DNA from: Leucobacter sp. cx-328
GTDB taxonomy: Bacteria; Actinomycetota; Actinomycetes; Actinomycetales; Microbacteriaceae
Direction of reading: 5' to 3'
Length of the DNA stretch: 64,000 nt
Assembly (NCBI RefSeq): GCF_014530035.1
Contig: NZ_JACVMX010000001.1
Span: 62,001 to 126,000 of the forward strand
The notes beneath the pieces were generated by a model, which was given only the letters and a program-made list of their open reading frames with translations, did not search any database and was not told the origin of the DNA. This document shows positions 25,823-34,933 of this stretch, in pieces (within the stretch, counting starts at the first letter, position 1; every line of letters starts with the position of its first letter). A program made the translations under genes and the position numbers.

Positions 25823-28642
25823 GTGGGGGAGACAAAGAAACTCGTCATTGTCGAGTCACCGACCAAAGCAAAAACCATTGGTGGGTATCTTGGCGACGAC
25901 TACGAAGTCATCGCTTCGGTCGGTCACGTCCGTGACCTCGCTGAGCCTTCGGCGCTCCCGGCAGAGCTCAAGAAGGGGCCCTTCGGCAAGTTCGCCGTTG
26001 ACGTCGATAACGGTTTCGCACCGTACTACGTCGTCAACGACAACAAGAAGAAGACGGTCTCGGAACTCAAGCGTGCTCTGAAGGAGGCGGACGAGCTCTG
26101 GCTCGCAACAGATGAAGACCGTGAGGGTGAAGCCATCGCGTGGCATCTGCTTGAAGTTCTGAAGCCCAAGGTTCCCGTGCGCCGAATGGTGTTCCACGAG
26201 ATCACCAAGGACGCAATCGAACAGGCAAAGGCGAACACCCGTGACCTCGATCACGCGCTCGTCGATGCGCAGGAGACCCGTCGTATTCTCGACCGTCTCT
26301 ACGGCTACGACATTTCGCCCGTGCTGTGGCGCAAGGTCGCTCCCAAGCTTTCCGCTGGCCGCGTGCAGTCGGCAGCAACCCGTCTCGTTGTTGATCGTGA
26401 GCGCGAGCGTCTCGCGTTCGTCACCTCCGAGTACTGGAGCCTCACCGCACGCTTCATGCCCGGCGATGATGCGGTTGACCGCGTCCCATTCGACGCGAAG
26501 CTCGCTCGCCTTGACGGTAAGCGCGTAGCAACTGGCGGCGACTTCACCGACCACGGTGAGCTGTCTGAGAAGGCACAGCGCGCAGGCGTTGTCTGCCTCG
26601 ACTCGGCGCGCGCCAACGCGCTGCAAGCTGCAGCCGAGAACGCGTCGGCAACCGTCGCGTCGATCGAGACGAAGCCGCATACTCGTCGTCCCGCAGCACC
26701 GTTCACCACCTCGACCCTGCAGCAGGAGGCGTCGCGTAAGCTCCGCTTCAGCTCGCGCCAGACGATGTCGTTCGCGCAGTCGCTGTACGAGAATGGTTAC
26801 ATCACGTATATGCGTACCGATTCGCCGACGCTCTCGCAGCAGGCAATCGCGGCGGCCCGTTCGCAGGCTGCCGAGTTGTACGGCGCGCAGACCCTTCCCG
26901 AGAAACCCCGTGTCTACACGGGCAAGGCGAAGGGCGCACAGGAAGCGCACGAAGCAATTCGTCCCGCTGGCGACAAGTTCGCTCGTCCGAGCGAGCTCAA
27001 GGGCAAGCTCACTCAGGGTGAGTTCGCGCTCTACGACCTCATCTGGAAGCGCACCGTCGCAAGCCAGATGGCAGATGCCAAGGGCTCGACCGACACCGTG
27101 ACCCTCGCTGTCTCGCTCGCAGAGAACGGTGCGCAGACCCGCGCAGAATTCACCGCAAGCGGCACTGTCATCACCTTCCCCGGCTTCATGCTTGCGTATG
27201 AAGAAGGCAAGGACGAGAAGCGTGGTGACGCAGAGGCGAACATCTCGCTGCCGCAGCTGCACGAGGGCCAGCCCCTCGGCATCGCGCATCCCGAAGCTAA
27301 GGGTCACCAGACGAGCCCGCCGCCCCGCTACACCGAGGCAAGCCTCACGAAGCGCCTCGAAGAGCTCGGCGTTGGCCGTCCTTCGACCTACGCGGCAATC
27401 ATCTCGACCATCATGGACCGCGGCTACGCGACCAAGCAGGGTCAGGCACTCGTGCCAAGCTGGATCGCCTTCTCGGTCGTCCGCCTCCTCGAAGACCACT
27501 TCTCAGAGCTCGTGAACTACGACTTCACCGCTGAGATGGAGAGCGACCTCGATGAGATTGCTGCCGGGAAGACCGACCGCGAACAGTGGCTCAAGGAGTT
27601 CTACTTCGGTAGCGACAACCACCCGGGTCTGCGCGGCGTCGTGGACAACCTCGGTGAGATCGATGCGCGCGCGATCAACACGATCCGCATCGATGACCAG
27701 ATTTCGCTCCGTAACGGCAAGTACGGCCCGTACCTCGAGGTCTTCGACGAGAAGAGCGAGGTTGACGAGAACGGTGAGCTGAAGCCCCGCAGCGTCAACA
27801 TTCCTGACGGTATGGCACCAGATGAGCTCACGCCAGCAAAGGCGCATGAGCTCGCCGATGCTGAGCCTGCAGAGGATCGCGTCGTCGGCCTGCATCCCCA
27901 GACCGGCAAGCGCATCATCGCCAAGAACGGCCGCTTCGGCCCGTACGTTCAGGAGATCCCGAACGACGACGAAGAGCTGCCCAAGGGCGAAAAGCCGCGC
28001 ACCGCGTCGCTCTTCAAGAGCATGGATCCCGCGACCGTCGATCTCGACACCGCAGTGGCGCTCCTGGAGCTGCCGCGCGTGGTTGGTGCAGACGCGGAGT
28101 CCGGCGCCGAAATCACCGCGCAGAACGGTCGCTACGGTCCCTACCTCAAGAAGGGCACCGACACCCGTTCGCTCACGAGCGAGGACGCGATCTTCACGAT
28201 CGATCTCGCGAGCGCACAAGAGCTCTTCGCGCAGCCCAAGTATGGCGCTCGCAAGGCTTCTGCTGCCCTCAAGGAGTTCGAGGCGGATCCCGTCAGCGGC
28301 AAGCCCATCAAGGTCAAGGACGGCCGTTTCGGTCCGTACGTGACCGACGGTGAGACCAACGCGACGATTCCCCGCGGCGACAGCGTCGAGGACATCACCT
28401 TCGAACGCGCGGCCGAGCTGCTCGCGATCAAGCGTGCCAAGGGCCCCGCGAAGAAGAAGGCGCCCGCGAAGAAGGCTGCTGCCAAGAAGCCTGCCGCGAA
28501 GAAGACCGCTGCCGCGAAGACCGGCGCAGCCAAGAAGGCAGTCGACCCTGCGCGATCCGCCGCTGCGAAGAAGGCAGCAGAGACCCGCAAGGCAAACGCT
28601 GCGAAGAAGGCTGCCGAGGCAGCCGCAGCCGCAGCCGAGTAA
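25823..28642 (+). CDS. topA: DNA topoisomerase I (type IA)
   Basis: This 939-residue enzyme relaxes negative supercoils by single-strand passage. The GTG at 25823 is chosen because AGGAGG lies 6 bases upstream and the protein then opens with the canonical KKLVIVESPTKAKTIGGYLG Toprim segment. Acidic metal-binding residues are in DEDREGEAIAWHL and the nucleophilic tyrosine is Y329 in YITYMRTDS. The C-terminal half carries repeated KDGRFGPYV/KNGRFGPYV-type modules instead of zinc ribbons and ends in a Lys/Ala-rich tail of about 65 residues, as usual in actinobacteria. Its tail probably binds DNA or RNA polymerase. The thymidylate kinase gene follows after 12 bases. Confidence 0.97.
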   Translation: MGETKKLVIVESPTKAKTIGGYLGDDYEVIASVGHVRDLAEPSALPAELKKGPFGKFAVDVDNGFAPYYVVNDNKKKTVSELKRALKEADELWLATDEDREGEAIAWHLLEVLKPKVPVRRMVFHEITKDAIEQAKANTRDLDHALVDAQETRRILDRLYGYDISPVLWRKVAPKLSAGRVQSAATRLVVDRERERLAFVTSEYWSLTARFMPGDDAVDRVPFDAKLARLDGKRVATGGDFTDHGELSEKAQRAGVVCLDSARANALQAAAENASATVASIETKPHTRRPAAPFTTSTLQQEASRKLRFSSRQTMSFAQSLYENGYITYMRTDSPTLSQQAIAAARSQAAELYGAQTLPEKPRVYTGKAKGAQEAHEAIRPAGDKFARPSELKGKLTQGEFALYDLIWKRTVASQMADAKGSTDTVTLAVSLAENGAQTRAEFTASGTVITFPGFMLAYEEGKDEKRGDAEANISLPQLHEGQPLGIAHPEAKGHQTSPPPRYTEASLTKRLEELGVGRPSTYAAIISTIMDRGYATKQGQALVPSWIAFSVVRLLEDHFSELVNYDFTAEMESDLDEIAAGKTDREQWLKEFYFGSDNHPGLRGVVDNLGEIDARAINTIRIDDQISLRNGKYGPYLEVFDEKSEVDENGELKPRSVNIPDGMAPDELTPAKAHELADAEPAEDRVVGLHPQTGKRIIAKNGRFGPYVQEIPNDDEELPKGEKPRTASLFKSMDPATVDLDTAVALLELPRVVGADAESGAEITAQNGRYGPYLKKGTDTRSLTSEDAIFTIDLASAQELFAQPKYGARKASAALKEFEADPVSGKPIKVKDGRFGPYVTDGETNATIPRGDSVEDITFERAAELLAIKRAKGPAKKKAPAKKAAAKKPAAKKTAAAKTGAAKKAVDPARSAAAKKAAETRKANAAKKAAEAAAAAAE

Positions 28643-28654
28643 GGCACCGGCAGA

Positions 28655-29287
28655 GTGCGCGGAGTATTCATCACCTTCGAGGGCGGCGACGGCGCGGGTA
28701 AGACCACGCAGGTTCGCCTCCTCGAGGAGTGGCTCACCGAGCGCGGCCAGGAGGTCGTGCGCACCTTCGAGCCGGGCGCGACGCCGCTCGGCGCCGAGGT
28801 ACGCCGTCTCCTCCTGCACGGTGGGGACGAGATTGGTGAGATCGATCCGCGCGCAGAGGCGTTGCTCTATGCGGCGGATCGCGCACAGCACGTCGCCCAG
28901 GTTGTCCGGCCTGCCATTGCCCGTGGGGCTGCCGTCGTGCAGGATCGCTACATCGATTCCTCGCTCGCGTACCAGGGCGCTGGCCGCGTGCTCGACGTCG
29001 AAGACGTCCGCCGCATCAGCGAGTGGGCAGCCGTCGGGCTGTGGCCCGAGCTGACCGTACTCCTCGACATCGACGCTGAGACTGCGGCTGAGCGCCGCCG
29101 TGAGCGCGGGGGAGCGGCGGATCGCCTCGAGGCCGAAGCCATCGAGTTCCACGAGGGCGTGCGCGCTGCCTTCCGTGCGCAGGCAGACGCGGATCCCAGC
29201 CGCTTCCTCAAGCTCGACGCATCACTGTCGATAGAGGAGTTGCAGCAGGCGATCCGCGCCCGCGTCGCGAGTTTGCTCGACGACTAA
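28655..29287 (+). CDS. tmk: Thymidylate kinase
   Basis: This 210-residue kinase phosphorylates dTMP to dTDP. The P-loop is EGGDGAGKTTQ at the N-terminus, the DRYIDSSLAYQG segment carries the conserved DRY residues, and the lid is rich in Arg (AAERRRERGG). It starts at GTG 12 bases after the topA stop and is probably cotranscribed with it. The convergent transporter gene ends 11 bases downstream. Confidence 0.96.
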   Translation: MRGVFITFEGGDGAGKTTQVRLLEEWLTERGQEVVRTFEPGATPLGAEVRRLLLHGGDEIGEIDPRAEALLYAADRAQHVAQVVRPAIARGAAVVQDRYIDSSLAYQGAGRVLDVEDVRRISEWAAVGLWPELTVLLDIDAETAAERRRERGGAADRLEAEAIEFHEGVRAAFRAQADADPSRFLKLDASLSIEELQQAIRARVASLLDD

Positions 29288-29298
29288 GCCAGCGACAA

Positions 29299-29649
29299 TT
29301 AGACCATCGGCAGCGCTGCGGCCGACTCGTGATCGCTCACGAGCTTCAGGCCGATCACGCATGCCACAATGCCGAGCAGCAGCAGAATCTTGAGCAGGCT
29401 TGCCTGTTCAGCACCGGTGATCATGCCGTAAATTACCGTCAGCGATGCGCCAATTGCAACCCATACCGCATAGCCGGTACCGGTCGGAATCTCACGCAGC
29501 GCAAATGCAAGACCGCCCATGCTGATGACCACAGCGACGCCGAAGACAACCGACGGCCAGAGCTTCGTAAAGCCCTCGGACTTGCCGAGAGCGGTAGCCC
29601 AGACGGCCTCGAAGGCACCAGAAATAATGAGAATGATCCAAGCGAGCAC
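29299..29649 (-). CDS. gdx: Small multidrug resistance family guanidinium exporter
   Basis: This is a 116-residue, four-helix SMR protein of the SugE/Gdx subtype. The start is taken as GTG at 29649 because AGGAGG lies 5 bases before it; a TTG six codons upstream would overlap that site. The membrane-embedded proton/substrate Glu is E14 in SGAFEAVWATALGKSEGF, and GTGYAVWVAIGA matches the Gdx helix. A guanidine-III riboswitch-like leader directly upstream points to guanidinium efflux. Only one SMR gene is present, in line with homodimeric, dual-topology Gdx rather than paired SMR proteins. Confidence 0.9.
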   Translation of the reverse strand: MLAWIILIISGAFEAVWATALGKSEGFTKLWPSVVFGVAVVISMGGLAFALREIPTGTGYAVWVAIGASLTVIYGMITGAEQASLLKILLLLGIVACVIGLKLVSDHESAAALPMV

Positions 29650-29662
29650 GCTTACCTCCTGT

Positions 29663-29704
29663 GGCAAGTCTTGTCGCTGTCGGGGTACTTGACCGTCGTC
29701 CCGT
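29663..29704 (-). promoter_or_regulatory. Guanidine-III (mini-ykkC-III) riboswitch upstream of the SMR gene
   Basis: Read on the minus strand, the leader contains GGGACGACGG, then AGTACCCCGACAG, then GACAAGACTTGCC, in the order and spacing of the ykkC-III consensus (GGACGAGG, GUACCCGGNCAG, GACAAGAC). The AGGAGG of the gdx gene begins 2 bases downstream of the motif, so ligand binding to the pseudoknot can free or hide the ribosome site. Recognition is by eye from the known motif. Confidence 0.8.
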
Positions 29705-29897
29705 GGTTCGGATCAGAACCTTCTTTCACTGTACCTGATTTCGAAGGATTTGGCAGAGCGGCCGGTGCGAGGCAGGCTGCGGCTACTGCCAACACGCATC
29801 AGCGGTGAAGCACATTGCCGCAAGCCCTTGTGGCGCCTGCAGCACATTGGGAGTTTGGAAAGCAACCTGCACCGACTGCCCCGGAAGGCTGATCCAC

Positions 29898-30194
29898 ATG
29901 GCTTCAAGACATCGCGACCGCCAGCAAAGAATTCAAGCCGAGCTTGACGCGGCTCTGGCTGAATTACAAAACCACCCGTATAACCGCACCGAAATTGTCG
30001 CGGCTAGAGAGATCATTGACGGCTTAGAGGGCGAAGATGCCAAGACCATTAATGATGAACTGACCGCACAAAACCTGCCTGACCTCGTAGAAGTAGGCAG
30101 GGTGACTGCAAGGTACCTCATGTCATTCGCGAGGCTCCACCGAAGGCGCGTGAAGCTTGAAAACAGGCTTCGCCGTATGCAAGCGAAAGAATAG
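29898..30194 (+). CDS. Small hypothetical helical protein
   Basis: This is a 98-residue charged protein starting at ATG 29898 after GGAAGGC; a longer frame from 29805 has Cys-rich, non-conserved-looking residues and no ribosome site. It is almost wholly helical and rich in Arg, Glu and Ala, with possible coiled coils at about residues 8-20 and 75-98 and an Asn-Pro break near residue 24. It has no signal or membrane segment. No family was recognised. It stands alone between the divergent gdx leader and the convergent purL gene. Confidence 0.55.
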   Translation: MASRHRDRQQRIQAELDAALAELQNHPYNRTEIVAAREIIDGLEGEDAKTINDELTAQNLPDLVEVGRVTARYLMSFARLHRRRVKLENRLRRMQAKE

Positions 30195-30214
30195 GGGCAA
30201 TAGGCGCTCTCGTG

Positions 30215-30320
30215 CCCCGCCAACCCCGCGAAACATCCCCTTTCCCCCGAAACCGGTAGTTTCTACGCGCTGAAACCTCTGTTTTCGGGGGAAACTATCC
30301 TTTTCGCGGGGTTGGGGCGG
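30215..30320. repeat. Intergenic palindromic repeat, copy A
   Basis: A near-symmetric element of about 105 bases: outer arms CCAACCCCGCGAAA and TTTTCGCGGGGTTGG, inner arms TTTCCCCCGAAA and TTTTCGGGGGAAA. The same layout recurs at 34737, 46273 and 55831. It lies between convergent gene ends. Confidence 0.75.
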
Positions 30321-30360
30321 AGCACGGACCGCGCAGCCGCGATCCGCCAACAAAAACAAC

Positions 30361-30394
30361 GAGGCCCCCACTCACCGAAGTGAGCAGGGGCCTC
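30361..30394 (-). terminator. purL terminator
   Basis: GAGGCCCC, two unpaired bases, CTCAC, a 4-base loop and the complementary arm form a hairpin; on the minus strand it is followed by a T-rich run. Confidence 0.8.
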
Positions 30395-30442
30395 GCCGCA
30401 ATGCGCCGACTAGCGAACTAGCCGATCACCAGCAATTAGCAA

Positions 30443-32764
30443 TTAGCCGACTGTCGCACCGAAACGCTCGGGGAGCGTTGCGCGAACTGCGCCGCCGAGC
30501 TCAGCGAGCGGCAGCGTGAAGCGGTCCTGAACCTCGAGGGCAGCGTCTGCGCCTGCGAGGTCGGTGACACCGATGCGGAGAACGGGGAAGTCGCGACCTG
30601 CGCAGAGGCCACGGAACTTGACGTCTTCCTCGTGGGGAACAGCGACGAGCACGCGACCCTGCGACTCCGAGAAGAGTGCAGCGGTTGCGTCGACGCCGTC
30701 GCGCTCGATGATCTCTTCGATCCAGACGCGTGCGCCAACGCCGAAGCGGAGTACACCGTCGGTGAGTGCCTGTGCGAGGCCACCCTCCGAGAGATCAACA
30801 GCAGCCGAGAGGATGCCACCCTGCGATGCAGCGTGCAGCAGCTCAGCGAGGCGACGCTCGACACCGAGATCAACAACGGGGGGCTTGCCGCCGAGGTGAT
30901 CGTGGATGGTGCCAGCCCATGCCGAGCCGTCGAGCTCGGTGCGAGTGGTACCGAGGAGGTAGAGGTGCTCGCCCTGGTCCTGCCAGCCCGACGGAACGCG
31001 GCGTGCCACGTCGTCGATGATGCCCATGACACCAACGACCGGGGTCGGATGAATGGGGCTGCCAGCGGTCTGGTTGTACATCGAAACGTTACCGCCGGTG
31101 ACGGGAACCTCGAGCTCGAGGCACGCGTCCGACAGGCCTTCGACGACCTGCGAGAACTGCCACATGACCTCGGGGTCTTCCGGGCTGCCCATGTTGAGGC
31201 AGTCGGTGACTGCAGCAGGAACTGCACCCGAAGTCGCGACGTTACGGTATGCCTCTGCGAGTGCGAGCTGTGCACCTGCGAAGGGATCGAGCTGGCAGTA
31301 ACGACCGTTTGCATCGGTCGAGAATGCGACGCCGAGACCCGACTCCTCGTCAACGCGGATCATGCCAGCGCCATCGGGGAATGCGAGAGCGGTGTTGCCG
31401 CCAACGTAGTAGTCGTACTGGTTCGTGATCCACGACACATCAGCCTGGTTGGGTGATGCTGCGACTGCGACGAGCTGCTCGCGCAGTGCATCGTTGTCTG
31501 CTGCGCGGGGGAGCGTTGCAGCGGTGTCTGCCTGGAGCGCGTCGATCCAGGTGGGGTATGCGACGGGGCGATCGTAGACTGGGCCGTCTACGGCAACGGT
31601 CGAAGGATCGACGTTCACGATCTCTTCGCCGCGCCAGTTGATGATGAGGCGGTTGGTGTCGGTGACTTCACCGAGCACGCTGGTCTCAACGTCCCACTTC
31701 TGTGCGACTGCGAGGAAAGCGTCGAGCTTCTCGGGCGCGACGATTGCCATCATGCGCTCCTGGCTCTCCGACATGAGGATTTCCTCAGCGGTGAGCGAGG
31801 GGTCGCGCAGGAGCACGCTGTCGAGCTCGATGAACATGCCACCGTCGCCGTTTGCTGCGAGCTCCGAGGTCGCACACGAGATACCTGCAGCACCGAGGTC
31901 CTGGATGCCCTCAACGAGCTCACCCTGGAACATCTCGAGGCAGCACTCGATGAGTACCTTCTCAGCGAAGGGGTCGCCAACCTGAACTGCGGGACGCTTG
32001 GTGGGGCCACCCTCTTCGAAGCTGTCCGAAGCGAGAATCGATGCGCCGCCAATGCCGTCGCCACCGGTGCGTGCGCCGAAGAGCACGACCTTGTTGCCGA
32101 GGCCCGAAGCGTTTGCGGTGTGGAGGTCTTCGTGGCGCAGGACGCCGACGCCCATTGCGTTCACGAGGGGGTTCTGCTGGTAGACCTTGTCAAAGACGGT
32201 CTCGCCGCCGATGTTCGGCAGGCCGAGGCAGTTTGCGTAAGACGAGATGCCCGAAACAACGCCGTGCACAACGCGTGCGGTGTCGGGATCATCGATGTCG
32301 CCGAAGCGAAGCTGGTCCATGACCGCAACGGGGCGAGCGCCCATCGAGATGATGTCACGGATGATGCCGCCGACGCCGGTCGCAGCACCCTGGAAAGGCT
32401 CGATGTACGAGGGGTGGTTGTGGCTCTCCACCTTGAAGGTGACAGCCCAGCCCTCGCCAATGTTGACGACGCCTGCGTTTTCGCCCATGCCGACGAGCAG
32501 GTTCTCCTTCATCTTGTCGTTGACCTTCTGGCCAAACTGACGAAGGTACTTCTTCGACGACTTGTACGAGCAGTGCTCGGACCACATGACGGAGTACATT
32601 GCGAGCTCGCCCGAAGTTGGGCGGCGGCCGAGGATCTCACGGATCATCTCGTACTCGTCCGGCTTGAGGCCAAGCGCCGCGTAAGGCTGCTCTTTCTCAG
32701 GGGTGGCAATCGCATCTGCGACGGTGTCAGGATGATGGCCGGGAACGGCAGAAAGGTCAGTCAC
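30443..32764 (-). CDS. purL: Phosphoribosylformylglycinamidine synthase subunit PurL
   Basis: This 773-residue synthetase subunit carries out the ATP-dependent amidation of FGAR to FGAM, step 4 of purine synthesis, using ammonia from PurQ. It is the short form that works with separate PurS and PurQ, both encoded at 34934-35895. Signature segments are [16 protein letters not shown] near the N-terminus, [20 protein letters not shown], and GPVAGG-type glycine loops such as [16 protein letters not shown]. It starts at GTG with GGAG ten bases upstream. It is a single-gene unit with its own terminator, diverging from a membrane protein gene. Confidence 0.97.
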   Translation of the reverse strand: MTDLSAVPGHHPDTVADAIATPEKEQPYAALGLKPDEYEMIREILGRRPTSGELAMYSVMWSEHCSYKSSKKYLRQFGQKVNDKMKENLLVGMGENAGVVNIGEGWAVTFKVESHNHPSYIEPFQGAATGVGGIIRDIISMGARPVAVMDQLRFGDIDDPDTARVVHGVVSGISSYANCLGLPNIGGETVFDKVYQQNPLVNAMGVGVLRHEDLHTANASGLGNKVVLFGARTGGDGIGGASILASDSFEEGGPTKRPAVQVGDPFAEKVLIECCLEMFQGELVEGIQDLGAAGISCATSELAANGDGGMFIELDSVLLRDPSLTAEEILMSESQERMMAIVAPEKLDAFLAVAQKWDVETSVLGEVTDTNRLIINWRGEEIVNVDPSTVAVDGPVYDRPVAYPTWIDALQADTAATLPRAADNDALREQLVAVAASPNQADVSWITNQYDYYVGGNTALAFPDGAGMIRVDEESGLGVAFSTDANGRYCQLDPFAGAQLALAEAYRNVATSGAVPAAVTDCLNMGSPEDPEVMWQFSQVVEGLSDACLELEVPVTGGNVSMYNQTAGSPIHPTPVVGVMGIIDDVARRVPSGWQDQGEHLYLLGTTRTELDGSAWAGTIHDHLGGKPPVVDLGVERRLAELLHAASQGGILSAAVDLSEGGLAQALTDGVLRFGVGARVWIEEIIERDGVDATAALFSESQGRVLVAVPHEEDVKFRGLCAGRDFPVLRIGVTDLAGADAALEVQDRFTLPLAELGGAVRATLPERFGATVG

Positions 32765-32947
32765 GCTCGAATTGCTCCGTTTGTCGAATGTGGATCGGGC
32801 GGCTCAAAAGAGAGCTCCATAGACCAGTCTACCTGCCCTGAGCGGTTCCGTGGACCCGCTGTGAAACTCGCGCTGTGACGCGCCTGAGAACGGTGAAAAA
32901 TCGCATAATATGTAGCTTTTTGCATCTGGCCACGTAAGACTGGAGTT

Positions 32948-34051
32948 ATGACCGATACGAACATCCCGCAGCCGTCAGAGACGGTGAGCCAGCAGCAGTC
33001 TCCCGCACCGGTGAGCCCGCAGCGCCGCTCGCGTGCAAAGTCGGAAACCCAGCCGCGCAAGCTGTCGGGCTTCTTGAAGGTGAGCATCGGAATGCTTATC
33101 GTCATCACTTTGCTGGCGATCGTCATGCTGTTTGTCGACCAGATCGATGCCAAGTTTGAGCGTGTGTTCGCGACGTTCTTGCTGTTCGTCATCTTCTCGG
33201 TATTCACAGCGGTTGACACGTCACGTCACCGAGTCGCCGAGTGGTACGCACCAGTGGCGCTCATTGCCAACTCGTACATTCTCGCGATCTTGCTCGCAGT
33301 GATTTGGATGACGCCGAACCACTCGCTCCTGCTCATGGAGTTCTTCTGGAAGGCGCTGATCGTCATCTTCATCGTCCGCCTCGTGCTTGTTCTGAGCGAG
33401 ATACTGATGACTGTGGCGGATCGCGCAGGCGAAACCGTCCTGCGCTTTGCGTTCATCTCGAGCGCGCTCGCAGTGCTCTCAGGAATCATGTTCACCGCCC
33501 CGCTCGGCGTTGAAGCTTTCGGTCTTTCGGTTCCCGACCTGTACTGGCGGATCGCAGTCTCGATTCTGATTCTCACCGCTCTCGGCCTGTCCGTGACGCT
33601 GTTGCTTCGCTGGGCGTACAGCTCAGACGAACGTGCGCATCGTCGTCAGCAGGCGCTCGAAGCGCAGCAGTTTGCGCAGCAGCAGGCCGCCGCGTACCGC
33701 GCGACACAGATGCAGCAGGCGGGCATTCCCGGCGTTCCCGCAGCGCCCATCGTGCCCGCTGCGTTGAGCACTCCCGCTGCTCCTCCCGCTCCCGCTGCTC
33801 CTCCCGCGCCCGCCCCTGTTCCTGCCGAATCGGGCCTTGCGGCGCCGACGCAGCCGGCAGGCGAAGCCAATCCCGCTGCGCCAGCTACCCCCGCTGCGCA
33901 CGTTGCAGCGGTTGCTGTCGAGTTCCAGGTTGAGCAGCAGGCACCTACTCCTGAGGGACTGCTGCCTTGGCCCCGTTACGCAGATGGCACCCCGTTGCCG
34001 ATCGGCCCAGACGGTCAGCCTGATTTCTCGGCTCACCAGCGTAACGGCTAG
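32948..34051 (+). CDS. Membrane protein with six hydrophobic segments and an Ala/Pro-rich tail
   Basis: This is a 367-residue protein that was not assigned to a family. An N-terminal cytoplasmic stretch of about 40 residues rich in Gln, Ser and Pro is followed by six likely membrane helices between residues 40 and 230 (for example GMLIVITLLAIVMLFV and YILAILLAVIWMT). The last 120 residues are soluble and low-complexity, with runs of Ala and Pro from about residue 270, then a short folded-looking end (LLPWPRYADGTPLPIGPDG). GGAG lies just upstream of the ATG. The tail probably lies in the cytoplasm or spans the wall-side space; orientation cannot be fixed by eye. Confidence 0.75.
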   Translation: MTDTNIPQPSETVSQQQSPAPVSPQRRSRAKSETQPRKLSGFLKVSIGMLIVITLLAIVMLFVDQIDAKFERVFATFLLFVIFSVFTAVDTSRHRVAEWYAPVALIANSYILAILLAVIWMTPNHSLLLMEFFWKALIVIFIVRLVLVLSEILMTVADRAGETVLRFAFISSALAVLSGIMFTAPLGVEAFGLSVPDLYWRIAVSILILTALGLSVTLLLRWAYSSDERAHRRQQALEAQQFAQQQAAAYRATQMQQAGIPGVPAAPIVPAALSTPAAPPAPAAPPAPAPVPAESGLAAPTQPAGEANPAAPATPAAHVAAVAVEFQVEQQAPTPEGLLPWPRYADGTPLPIGPDGQPDFSAHQRNG

Positions 34052-34123
34052 CCAGTGAATTTCTGTCGCTAGGGTCCGCGCCGGCAGGTCATCCGGCGCG
34101 TATGGTTCAAGCGATCCGTCAGG

Positions 34124-34172
34124 TCAGCGCCCCGTGCGTAGCTTCTTTGCGATGCTCCACACGGGGCGCTGA
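34124..34172 (+). terminator. Hairpin between the membrane protein and acetyltransferase genes
   Basis: A perfect 13-bp stem (34124-34136 with 34160-34172) with a 23-base loop lies 72 bases after the upstream stop and just before the promoter of the next gene. Confidence 0.55.
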
Positions 34173-34183
34173 TCTGTACCCCG

Positions 34184-34189
34184 TAGAAT
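34184..34189 (+). promoter_or_regulatory. -10 element of a leaderless acetyltransferase gene
   Basis: TAGAAT ends 6 bases before the GTG start, so transcription would begin at the start codon. No ribosome site is present. Confidence 0.55.
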
Positions 34190-34195
34190 CTTCAT

Positions 34196-34699
34196 GTGAA
34201 TGACGCGCCCCTGATCCGCCGTATTACTGCGGAAGAATATGAGCCCGTAGGCCGATTCCTGCGTGAGGCAAATGAGCAGGACTACGATCTGCCCGAGAGC
34301 TATCTCTCGCAGATGCAGCGCACCGCAGAGCGTGATGAGACAGCCGCGGTGATGGTTGCGGTCGATCGTGATTCAGGTGAGTTGCTCGGAACCATCACCC
34401 TTCCATTCGCTGGTGAACGGCTGCAGGACGACACAGACGAGGATGAACTCGACATTCGGCTGCTCGGTGTGGCCCATGCGGCACGTGGCAAGGGTGTTGC
34501 GAGGCACATGCTTGCGTACTGTGCTGAAATTGCCCGCGAGCGGGGACTGCGTCGTGTCGTCCTCCACACGGGATCGCATATGCCGGGCGCACAGCGGCTC
34601 TATGAGCGCCTCGGATACCATCGCATCCCGGAGCGTGACTTTGAGATCTTCGAGCAGGGCGAGCGGCGCTTCGTGATCTCCTACGGGCTCAACGTGTAA
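34196..34699 (+). CDS. GNAT family N-acetyltransferase
   Basis: This is a 167-residue acetyl-CoA-dependent acyltransferase. The pyrophosphate-binding loop is GVAHAARGKGVARHML at about residues 89-104, and the fold ends with the usual GAQRLYERLGYHRIPERDF segment. It starts at GTG; a -10 hexamer is placed for a leaderless transcript. Its acyl acceptor is unknown, as with most GNAT proteins. It stands alone, convergent with the purSQ genes. Confidence 0.88.
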   Translation: MNDAPLIRRITAEEYEPVGRFLREANEQDYDLPESYLSQMQRTAERDETAAVMVAVDRDSGELLGTITLPFAGERLQDDTDEDELDIRLLGVAHAARGKGVARHMLAYCAEIARERGLRRVVLHTGSHMPGAQRLYERLGYHRIPERDFEIFEQGERRFVISYGLNV

Positions 34700-34736
34700 C
34701 AGTCGCTCGCTTCGTGGCCGCCCGACCTGGGACGTG

Positions 34737-34831
34737 CCCAATCCGGCGAAAATGCCCGATTCTCCCGAAACACCCACTTTCTACACGGAGAAACGGTCCA
34801 TCTCGGCAGAAACACCCCTTCTCGAAGGGCT
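34737..34831. repeat. Intergenic palindromic repeat, copy B
   Basis: It has the same order of blocks as copies A, C and D: GGCGAAAA, then a CCCGATTCTCCCGAAAC inner arm, a central loop, and CAGAAACACCCCTTCTCGA on the other side. It lies between convergent gene ends (acetyltransferase and purQ). Confidence 0.65.
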
Positions 34832-34856
34832 GCCTCGGGCTGTCAGGCAACAAAAA

Positions 34857-34900
34857 ACCTCGGCCCGCCAGCCCCCCGAAGAGGACTAGCAGGCCGAGGT
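34857..34900 (-). terminator. purQ terminator
   Basis: ACCTCGGCC pairs with GGCCGAGGT; on the minus strand the stem runs into TTTTTTG. Confidence 0.75.
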
Positions 34901-34933
34901 AAGTAACCGAGCAAGCCCGGCTAACGCAAGATC

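Noticed and set aside
25856-27499. 547-codon open frame antisense to topA
   Set aside because: It is a shadow frame produced by the strong GC bias at third positions of topA; topA has all catalytic motifs and the antisense product shows no domain.
27503-29152. 549-codon open frame antisense to the topA end and tmk
   Set aside because: It is a shadow frame over two well-supported genes; low-complexity Leu/Arg/Gly-rich product without a ribosome site.
30195-30394. CRISPR-like repeats in the repeat-rich gaps
   Set aside because: The repeated arms are inverted and occur once per gap; there is no series of direct repeats with spacers and no cas gene.
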